A DNA stretch of 64,000 bases from CAG-841 sp963614875 (GTDB taxonomy: Bacteria > Bacillota > Clostridia > Oscillospirales > CAG-272). Shown here one piece after another: positions 58,526 through 64,000 of this stretch (its first letter is position 1; each line of letters begins with the position of its first letter). Under the pieces are notes generated by a model. It was not told the origin of the DNA. It did no database searches and saw nothing but the letters and a program-made list of their open reading frames with translations. Location of the stretch: NCBI GenBank assembly GCA_963614875.1, contig CAVEFC010000002.1:8723-72722 (forward strand). The letters are read 5' to 3'. A program made the translations under genes and the position numbers.

Positions 58526-58554
58526 GATATTTTCGCAGAAAAAGCGGAAATATC
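58526..58554 (+). other. Hairpin after leuS without T run
   Basis: GATATTTTCGC pairs with GCGGAAATATC (one T-G) around AGAAAAA. No T tract follows, so it may protect the mRNA end or pause polymerase rather than terminate. Confidence 0.6.
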
Positions 58555-58575
58555 AGAAAATAATGAAAATAATTA

Positions 58576-58604
58576 TTGACAAAATACTTTTCGGACTATA
58601 TAAT
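58576..58604 (+). promoter_or_regulatory. yceD-rpmF promoter
   Basis: Perfect TTGACA (58576-58581), 17-base spacer, perfect TATAAT (58599-58604). Confidence 0.93.
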
Positions 58605-58650
58605 ATAAGGTGCTGAATTATGGCGCAACATTTAAGCGGGTGGTGCAGAG

Positions 58651-59160
58651 ATGTATTTGGATCTTAAGCCGGTTTTATGCGGCGAAACGAAGAAGATAAC
58701 GTTTGAGCTTCCGCTTGAAACCGCCGATATTGAGGAGATAAAAACACTTTTCCCCGATATTACGGAGGTCGCTCCCGCAAGCGTTTCGGGAGAGGTTGTG
58801 AATATGTCGGGATATATGGTTTTAAGGGAAAATGCTCTTATCAGGTTCTCGGCTCCGTGCGCCAGATGTGCAGAAACGGCAAATTCCGAGCTTTCGCTCT
58901 CTTTTGAAAAATGTATCGCCACAGGAGATGTTTCAAATGACAACGACGATTACATTTTCCCCGAGGACACGAAGCTCGATATAACGGCGCCGCTTTTCGA
59001 GGAGATGCTCCTTGAAATGCCGTCGAAAATCCTTTGCCGAGAGGATTGTCGCGGTCTTTGTCCGCGATGCGGAAAAAACTTGAACGAAGGCGATTGCGAT
59101 TGCAAAAGGCCTGAGGGAGATCCGAGGCTTGCAATACTCAGAACGCTTCTTGATAAGTAA
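58651..59160 (+). CDS. yceD: YceD/DUF177 family protein
   Basis: A 169-residue protein of the YceD (DUF177) family, linked with 23S rRNA processing and nearly always upstream of rpmF. It shows the paired cysteines CARC (about 71-74) and a later CREDCRGLCPRCGKNLNEGDCDC (about 130-152), which could form a zinc site. The ribosome site is poor (GGGTGGTGCAGAG), which may keep its level below that of L32. It is co-transcribed with rpmF 47 bases on. Confidence 0.92.
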   Translation: MYLDLKPVLCGETKKITFELPLETADIEEIKTLFPDITEVAPASVSGEVVNMSGYMVLRENALIRFSAPCARCAETANSELSLSFEKCIATGDVSNDNDDYIFPEDTKLDITAPLFEEMLLEMPSKILCREDCRGLCPRCGKNLNEGDCDCKRPEGDPRLAILRTLLDK

Positions 59161-59207
59161 ATACGCAAGGCAACAGATAAGAAAAATAATATAGGAGGTC
59201 ATTCGAC

Positions 59208-59390
59208 ATGGCAGTACCGAAGAAAAAAGTCTCTAAGGCAAGAAGAGACAAAAGACGTTCCAGCGTCTGGAAACTCGATCTTCCCGGCATGACAAAATGC
59301 CCCAAATGCGGTGAATATAATCTTGCACACAGAGTATGCAAGGCATGCGGAACATACAACGGCAAGGAAGTTATTAAAACAGACGACTGA
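59208..59390 (+). CDS. rpmF: 50S ribosomal protein L32
   Basis: Large-subunit protein of 60 aa with MAVPKKKVSKARRDKRRS and a zinc ribbon of the C-plus type (CPKCGEYNLAHRVCKACGTY). AGGAGGTCATTCGAC precedes the ATG. Second gene of the yceD-rpmF operon; a terminator follows. Confidence 0.98.
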   Translation: MAVPKKKVSKARRDKRRSSVWKLDLPGMTKCPKCGEYNLAHRVCKACGTYNGKEVIKTDD

Positions 59391-59397
59391 TTGCAAT

Positions 59398-59437
59398 CGG
59401 GGCAGGTATGAAGCTTTCATACCTGCCGAAATTGTTT
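59398..59437 (+). terminator. Terminator after rpmF
   Basis: GGCAGGTATGAAG pairs with CTTTCATACCTGCC (one bulge), then GAAATTGTTTT. Confidence 0.85.
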
Positions 59438-59452
59438 TATTGAGGATTTTTT

Positions 59453-60754
59453 ATGGTTGAAATAACGGGCGTTGAAAAAGGCTCTCCAGCGGAAAAGGCG
59501 GGAATAGCCGCAGGCGACAGACTCGTGAGCATAGGCGGCAAAGCCATAACGGACGTTCTTGACTATCGCTTTTATATGTGCGAAAAAAATCTCACTCTCA
59601 CGCTGAACCGCGGAGGAGAGGAATTTTCCGTAAAGATAAAAAAGGGCGAGTACGACGATATCGGGCTTGAATTTGCCACTTATCTTATGGACGAGAAAAG
59701 GCGCTGCGCGAACAACTGCATATTCTGCTTTATAGACCAGAATCCCTGCGGAATGAGAGAAAGCATATATTTCAAGGACGACGATTCAAGACTTTCTTTT
59801 TTGCAGGGAAACTATATAACGCTTACAAATCTGGGCGAAAAGGATATAAAGCGTATAATAGATATGAAAATGTCGCCCGTGAATATTTCGGTGCATACGA
59901 CAAATCCCGAGCTGAGAGTTGAAATGCTGCGCAACAAAAATGCGGGAAAGGTGCTTTCCTATCTTAAAACGCTCGATGACGGCGGAATAAATATGAACTG
60001 TCAGATAGTGCTTTGCAAGGGCATAAACGACGGCGCCGAGCTTGACAGAAGTATGCGCGAGCTTGCGGAATATCCGCATATACACAGCGCGTCGATCGTG
60101 CCTGCGGGGCTCACCTGCCACAGAGAAGGACTTTATCCGCTCGAACCGTTTTCTCCCGAGGAGGCGGGCGCGGTGATAGATCAGGTGGAGGGCTTTGCCG
60201 CGGAGTGCGAAAAAAAGCGCGGCGAAAAGATATTTTACTGCGGAGACGAGCTTTATATCCGCGCGGGGAGAGAGCTTCATTCGGGCGAATATTACGGCGA
60301 TTACACGCAGATAGACAACGGCGTCGGGATGATAACCTCGACAAGAGAGGAATATCTTGAAGCGCTGGAGCTTTGCGAAGACGATCCGCCGGCGGAGGAA
60401 ATATCAATGGCGACGGGCGTTGCGGCATACGGGCTTATACGTTTTCTCGCCGACGAAACAATGAAAAAATTTCCGCAGATAATAATTCACGTATATAAGA
60501 TAATAAATCACTTTTTCGGCGAAAGCGTTACCGTCGCCGGACTTGTTACGGGCAAGGATCTCTGCGAGCAGATAAGCGGAAAGCCCCTTGGGGACAGACT
60601 GCTTATATCAGAGCATATGCTCCGTCACGGAGGGGATCTTTTCCTCTGCGGAATGAGCATAGACGAGCTTTCGGAAAGGCTCGGGGTGCATATAACCCCC
60701 TGCTCCGACGACGGCTACGAAATTCTCGAAAGAGTTACGGGCAATATAAAATAA
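59453..60754 (+). CDS. DUF512 protein: PDZ plus radical-SAM-like domains
   Basis: A 433-residue protein of the DUF512 family, common next to der in Clostridia. PDZ-like domain about 1-65 (VEKGSPAEKAGIAAGDRLVS), a cluster motif RRCANNCIFCFIDQNP (CxxxCxxC, about 83-98), a TIM-barrel-like middle (NISVHTTNPELRVEMLRNK), and a C-terminal DUF512 domain (about 220-430). The function is unproven; the family is described as Fe-S oxidoreductase-like. GAGGATTTTTT precedes the ATG. der starts 10 bases downstream, so the two form one transcript with the plsY-like gene. Confidence 0.9.
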   Translation: MVEITGVEKGSPAEKAGIAAGDRLVSIGGKAITDVLDYRFYMCEKNLTLTLNRGGEEFSVKIKKGEYDDIGLEFATYLMDEKRRCANNCIFCFIDQNPCGMRESIYFKDDDSRLSFLQGNYITLTNLGEKDIKRIIDMKMSPVNISVHTTNPELRVEMLRNKNAGKVLSYLKTLDDGGINMNCQIVLCKGINDGAELDRSMRELAEYPHIHSASIVPAGLTCHREGLYPLEPFSPEEAGAVIDQVEGFAAECEKKRGEKIFYCGDELYIRAGRELHSGEYYGDYTQIDNGVGMITSTREEYLEALELCEDDPPAEEISMATGVAAYGLIRFLADETMKKFPQIIIHVYKIINHFFGESVTVAGLVTGKDLCEQISGKPLGDRLLISEHMLRHGGDLFLCGMSIDELSERLGVHITPCSDDGYEILERVTGNIK

Positions 60755-60764
60755 GGAGGAATAT

Positions 60765-62102
60765 ATGGCAAAGACTGTTGTTGCGATAGTGGGCAGAGCG
60801 AATGTCGGCAAAAGCACGCTTTTCAACAAAATAGCCGGAGAAAGAGTTTCCATTGTGGAAGACATCCCCGGCGTTACGCGTGACAGAATATATTACGATA
60901 CCGAATGGAACGGCAAGCCCATTATGATGATAGACACCGGCGGCTTTGAGCCGACCTCCGAGGATACCATCAAGGCGAAAATGCGCGAGCAGGCGCAGAT
61001 AGCAATCGAAATGGCGGACGTTATCGTTTTTCTCTGCGACGTACACGCGGGCGTCACCGCCGATGACAGAGATATCGGCACGATGCTTATGAAAAGCGGC
61101 AAGCCGGTTATAGTCGCGGTGAACAAGATAGATTCCATAGGCGCGCTGCCGATGGAATATTACGAATTCTACGAGCTCGGCTTTGACGGCGATCCCATTG
61201 CGATTTCGTCGCTTCACGGCACGGGAACGGGCGATCTGCTTGACAGAATTCTTGAGCTTTCTCCCGTCGCCGACGCACCGGAGAAAGAAGACGACGATAC
61301 GATAAAGGTTGCGGTCATCGGAAAGCCGAACGCGGGAAAAAGCTCGCTTGTGAACAGAATTCTCGGCGAGGACAGAATGATAGTTTCCGACATCGCGGGA
61401 ACCACGCGCGACGCGATAGATTCAAGGGTGGAAAACGCCTACGGAAAATACACGTTTATCGATACGGCGGGAATAAGACGTCAGAGCAGGGTGACGGACA
61501 AAATCGAAAAATTCAGCGTTCTGCGCGCTCATTCCGCGGTCGAAAGGGCAGACGTCTGCCTTATAATGATAGACGCCTCCGAGGGAATCACGGAGCAGGA
61601 CGAAAAAATCGCGGGACTTGCTCACGAGGGCGGAAAAGGCTCGATAATCGTCGTAAACAAGTGGGACAAGATAGAAAAGGACAACGGCACGGTAAAGGAA
61701 TTTACCGATGACATCCATACCGCGCTTTCGTATATGACATACGCTCCGATTATGTTTATTTCCGCAATGACGGGGCAGAGAACCGAAAAGCTGTTTGAAA
61801 AAATAAACTTTGTTGCGGAAAAAAACGCAATGAGAATATCCACGGGTATGCTCAACGACGTGCTCAGCGACGCGATATCGCGCGTTCAGCCGCCGACGGA
61901 CAAGGGCAAAAGGCTGAAAATATATTACATGACTCAGGTATCGACAAAGCCGCCCACATTCGTTATCTTCTGCAACGACGCGGAGCTTTTCCATTTTTCG
62001 TATCAGAGATATATAGAAAACAAGCTTCGCAAGGTTTTCGGCTTTGAAGGCACGCCGATAAGATTCATTATCCGCGAGCGTTCGGACGAGGATAAGGACT
62101 GA
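60765..62102 (+). CDS. der: Ribosome biogenesis GTPase Der (EngA)
   Basis: Essential tandem-GTPase for 50S assembly; 445 aa. First G domain with GRANVGKSTLFNKI (about 9-22), DTGGFEP and NKID. Second G domain with GKPNAGKSSLVNRIL (about 186-200), DTAGIRRQ and NKWDK. C-terminal KH-like domain about 355-445. AAGGAGGAATAT precedes the ATG. Co-transcribed with DUF512 upstream and the plsY-like gene two bases downstream. Confidence 0.98.
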   Translation: MAKTVVAIVGRANVGKSTLFNKIAGERVSIVEDIPGVTRDRIYYDTEWNGKPIMMIDTGGFEPTSEDTIKAKMREQAQIAIEMADVIVFLCDVHAGVTADDRDIGTMLMKSGKPVIVAVNKIDSIGALPMEYYEFYELGFDGDPIAISSLHGTGTGDLLDRILELSPVADAPEKEDDDTIKVAVIGKPNAGKSSLVNRILGEDRMIVSDIAGTTRDAIDSRVENAYGKYTFIDTAGIRRQSRVTDKIEKFSVLRAHSAVERADVCLIMIDASEGITEQDEKIAGLAHEGGKGSIIVVNKWDKIEKDNGTVKEFTDDIHTALSYMTYAPIMFISAMTGQRTEKLFEKINFVAEKNAMRISTGMLNDVLSDAISRVQPPTDKGKRLKIYYMTQVSTKPPTFVIFCNDAELFHFSYQRYIENKLRKVFGFEGTPIRFIIRERSDEDKD

Positions 62103-62104
62103 TT

Positions 62105-62782
62105 ATGGAAAAGCTGATAGCATCGGGCGTTTTCGGTATGATGAACAGCGGCGCGGCGTATATAATCGGAATTGTTGTATGCGCGGTGCTTTCGTATCTT
62201 ATCGGAAGCGTGAATTTCACGGCAATATTCGCAAAAAAGTATGACGCCTTTCCCGACACTATGGGAATATACAAAAAAGCCGGAGCCGGAGCCGCGTTCG
62301 GAGCAGCCGCGCTCGACGGCGTAAAGGGATTTTTATGCGCGCTTATGGGGCTTTTGCTTATGCCCGGCGACGGGTATGCCTGCTTTTGCACGCTTGTGTG
62401 CCTTATCGGACACGCTTTTCCCGTCTGGCTGAAGTTCAGGGGCGGAGCAGGCTGTGCCGTTTATATGGGCGCGGCGATGGTTATGAATCCGCTTATGGCG
62501 CTTGTGGCGTTTATCGTTGCTTTTCTGATGTATTATGCGAGCGGATATCTTGCGCTCGGATCGGTTTTCTTTGCGGCGCTGTTTCCGATAATCGTCGGAA
62601 GGGCGCGCCTGTGGGAATTCACCGAGGAAGCGACGAGGATTTTTCTTGTGAATAAAATATTCCAGACGTTTATTCCCGTGGTGATTTCGCTTGTGATTGC
62701 GGTGATATACGCTTCGTCGATAGGCAGAATGATGAACGGCGACGAGCCGAAGCTTCCGCTGAGGAAAGAAAAATCAAAATAA
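62105..62782 (+). CDS. PlsY-family membrane protein with degenerate catalytic motifs
   Basis: A 225-residue protein with five or six membrane helices that is placed and shaped like PlsY, the acyl-phosphate:glycerol-3-phosphate acyltransferase, directly after der. The YLIGSVN start of motif 1 is kept. The following SGNPGATN..R segment is replaced by MGIYKKAGAG. Motif 2 reads FRGGAGCA instead of FKGGKGVA, and motif 3 reads YASSIGRMMNGDE where PlsY has RH..NI.RL. The catalytic Arg, Lys, His and Asn thus seem lost. It may be inactive or altered, and a true PlsY is expected elsewhere. Ribosome site AAGGACTGATT. Confidence 0.8.
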   Translation: MEKLIASGVFGMMNSGAAYIIGIVVCAVLSYLIGSVNFTAIFAKKYDAFPDTMGIYKKAGAGAAFGAAALDGVKGFLCALMGLLLMPGDGYACFCTLVCLIGHAFPVWLKFRGGAGCAVYMGAAMVMNPLMALVAFIVAFLMYYASGYLALGSVFFAALFPIIVGRARLWEFTEEATRIFLVNKIFQTFIPVVISLVIAVIYASSIGRMMNGDEPKLPLRKEKSK

Positions 62783-62806
62783 ATGCGGTTATTTTGCAAA
62801 AAACTC

Positions 62807-62835
62807 TTGATATTTTGCAATATTGGTGATATTAT
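62807..62835 (+). promoter_or_regulatory. rpsT promoter
   Basis: TTGATA (62807-62812), a 17-base spacer ending TGA, TATTAT (62830-62835); extended -10. A direct repeat ATTTTGCAA (62791 and 62812) overlaps it. Confidence 0.8.
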
Positions 62836-62923
62836 TATTCGGTAAGTATTGATTTACGGGCGGAAGAAGCACCCTCTCATGCGGAAGCCGACGGAAATCA
62901 AAGTATTTTAAGGAGGTGAACAT

Positions 62924-63187
62924 ATGGCAAATATTAAATCGGCAAAGAAGCGCGTTCTCGTTATCGAAAAGAAGACGCTTAAGAACAAGATGTACAAATC
63001 CGCTCTTAAGACAAATATAAAGAAGTTCTTTGCAGCGGTTGAAAGCGGAGATAAGGCAGTTGCAGCCGAAGCTTATAAGGTCGCGGTAAAAAATGTTGAT
63101 CAGGCTGTCGCTCACGGTATTCTTGCAAAGAACAACGCCGCAAGAAAAAAGAGCAGATACACCCGTATGCTCAACGCAATGAACTGA
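62924..63187 (+). CDS. rpsT: 30S ribosomal protein S20
   Basis: Basic 16S rRNA-binding protein of 87 aa made of three long helices: MANIKSAKKRVLVIEKKTLK, the middle KFFAAVESGDKAVAAEAYK, and the closing HGILAKNNAARKKSRYTRML. AAGGAGGTGAACAT precedes the ATG. It is monocistronic, with its own promoter, an 80-base leader and a terminator. Confidence 0.97.
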   Translation: MANIKSAKKRVLVIEKKTLKNKMYKSALKTNIKKFFAAVESGDKAVAAEAYKVAVKNVDQAVAHGILAKNNAARKKSRYTRMLNAMN

Positions 63188-63198
63188 AAATACAAATC

Positions 63199-63228
63199 AA
63201 AGCATCTTCTCACCGGATGCTTTTTTTG
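63199..63228 (+). terminator. Terminator after rpsT
   Basis: AAAGCATC pairs with GGATGCTTT around TTCTCACC, followed by a run of T. Confidence 0.85.
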
Positions 63229-63265
63229 TTTGCTTTTTGTTTACTTTTTTTATTGTATTTATCAC

Positions 63266-63294
63266 TTGACAAATCGCCGACGCTGTTATATAAT
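63266..63294 (+). promoter_or_regulatory. Promoter of the small ORF-marR unit
   Basis: Perfect TTGACA (63266-63271), 17-base spacer, perfect TATAAT (63289-63294). GTTAAACGTCAAAC just downstream could belong to an operator. Confidence 0.92.
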
Positions 63295-63326
63295 GTTAAA
63301 CGTCAAACAAAAAAGGAGGGCTTTTT

Positions 63327-63497
63327 ATGGAAAACGCTATTGTAAGAACAAATGAAAAAACAGTCTGGTATTCAAAAGAAGACAAAATAATGTCTTTTCA
63401 CTTCGTTGTCAATTACACAAAAAAGATATTTCAGTCCTCCCGGGATATGTTCCGTTTTGTGCTGGGACTTATCGATGTTGGCTTTAAGATAATGTGA
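63327..63497 (+). CDS. Small protein, 56 aa, first gene of the marR transcript
   Basis: Short frame directly behind a consensus promoter, with AAAGGAGGG six bases before the ATG. It encodes MENAIVRTNEKTVWYSKED, then FHFVVNYTKKIFQSS, and ends FRFVLGLIDVGFKIM. The C-terminal half is amphipathic to hydrophobic, perhaps membrane-surface-associated; no family was recognised. It ends 9 bases before marR and is therefore co-transcribed with it. Strong expression signals argue that it is a real gene. Function unknown. Confidence 0.7.
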   Translation: MENAIVRTNEKTVWYSKEDKIMSFHFVVNYTKKIFQSSRDMFRFVLGLIDVGFKIM

Positions 63498-63506
63498 GGC
63501 GAAATT

Positions 63507-63950
63507 ATGAACGAAGACAGAGAATGTCATTTCGGGAAAGAAATCCGGACGATAGCCAACCTTATGCGGCGCAACCTTGATAAATCGGTGGCGTTTACAC
63601 GTTCGAAAAATATCACCGGTACGGGCGGATGGCTGCTCGGCTATCTTTACGCCAATCGCGACAGGGATATTTATCAGCGCGACGTCGAAAAAGAATTTTC
63701 AATAAGGCGCGCGACCTCCTCAAAGGTTATAACAAGGCTTGAAGAAAAGGGCTTTGTCCGCAGGGAAAGCGTTGCAAGCGACGCCCGACTCAAAAAGCTT
63801 GTGCTTACCGAAGAGGGCGAAAAGATTCAGCAGGGAGTATGCCGCGAGCTTGACAGTTTTGACCGTAAGCTTCTTTCGGTGCTGACCGAGGACGAACAGA
63901 AAACGCTTTTCAAGCTTCTGGATAAAATAAAAAACAGTATGGAAGAATAA
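63507..63950 (+). CDS. MarR-family transcriptional regulator
   Basis: Winged-helix dimeric regulator of 147 aa. N-terminal helix about 5-30, winged helix about 45-110 with YQRDVEKEFSIRRATSSKVI as the recognition region, then the wing DARLKKLVLTEEGEKI, and a C-terminal dimerisation helix (LLSVLTEDEQKTLFKLLDKI). GAGGCGAAATT precedes the ATG. Such genes usually repress their own transcript and neighbouring efflux genes. A terminator follows at once, so the next genes have a separate start. The target and ligand are unknown. Confidence 0.92.
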   Translation: MNEDRECHFGKEIRTIANLMRRNLDKSVAFTRSKNITGTGGWLLGYLYANRDRDIYQRDVEKEFSIRRATSSKVITRLEEKGFVRRESVASDARLKKLVLTEEGEKIQQGVCRELDSFDRKLLSVLTEDEQKTLFKLLDKIKNSMEE

Positions 63951-63956
63951 AACACA

Positions 63957-63986
63957 AAAACCGCACCCGATGGGTGCGGTTTTTTG
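63957..63986 (+). terminator. Terminator after marR
   Basis: AAAAACCGCACCC-GAT-GGGTGCGGTTTTTT. Confidence 0.93.
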
Positions 63987-64000
63987 CATGCCTTTTTCTG

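Noticed and set aside
1..64000. Prophage, integrative element, toxin-antitoxin or phage-defence island
   Set aside because: No integrase, transposase, phage structural gene, recognised toxin or defence domain was seen; almost all genes are core or common chromosomal families.

Overview
The window is ordinary chromosomal backbone of an anaerobic, Gram-positive-type bacterium of the Clostridia (Bacillota). The evidence is pyruvate:ferredoxin oxidoreductase, an oxygen-sensitive class III ribonucleotide reductase with its radical-SAM activase, a c-di-AMP receptor of the DarA type, RqcH, AddA rather than RecBCD, and the gene orders rnc-smc-ftsY, dprA-topA, infC-rpmI-rplT, yceD-rpmF and rpsO-pnp. 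The exact genus cannot be read from the sequence. There is no insertion sequence, prophage, CRISPR array, rRNA or plasmid gene, and no gene-free stretch longer than about 300 bases.

Layout. 0-6.6 kb: end of a FabG-type reductase, a small unknown gene, a large YfhO-type membrane protein, RqcH and a LURP-one-like protein. 6.7-13.7 kb: a separately terminated pyruvate:ferredoxin oxidoreductase, then an operon of ABC exporter, DUF1854 protein and DarA. 13.7-22.1 kb, minus strand: an XRE regulator, a 31-residue Cys-rich membrane peptide, an unknown membrane protein, AddA, class II aldolase, PNPase and S15. 22.4-33.8 kb, mixed strands and mostly accessory: GH130 enzyme, an XRE regulator divergent from a 91-residue protein with a repeated operator-like array between them, tRNA-Lys, M23 peptidase, flippase, YitT, lipoprotein, two duplicated esterases, a GME-fold protein, L28, TrmB, small membrane proteins and an HPr-like protein lacking the phosphorylatable histidine. 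33.8-38 kb, minus strand: nrdG and nrdD-trxB. 38.1-64 kb, all plus strand: CPBP protease, infC operon with attenuator, rRNA methyltransferase, dprA, topA, plsX-rnc-radical SAM-smc-ftsY-rdgB-yhbY-yqeK-lcp-rsfS-leuS, yceD-rpmF, DUF512-der-plsY-like, rpsT and a small ORF with a MarR regulator.

How the genes work together. The most coherent module is deoxyribonucleotide synthesis. NrdG activates NrdD. This NrdD carries a fused C-terminal glutaredoxin-like CPNC domain, and trxB follows it with a one-base gap. Ahead of nrdD lie two NrdR-box-like palindromes 42 bp apart next to a good promoter. This suggests a redoxin-driven class III enzyme with its electron supply built in and under NrdR control. 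Many other signals are RNA-level: an AUC start and an intrinsic attenuator in front of infC, a 91-base imperfect hairpin between rpsO and pnp, and a hairpin that loops out between the Shine-Dalgarno sequence and the start of topA.

What is new is modest and local rather than one large system. The best candidates are the XRE/91-residue divergent pair with three evenly spaced palindromes, the Cys-rich micropeptide beside another XRE regulator, the NrdD-redoxin-TrxB unit, a PlsY homologue that has lost its catalytic motifs, and a 115-bp gene-conversion-like tract between two esterases.
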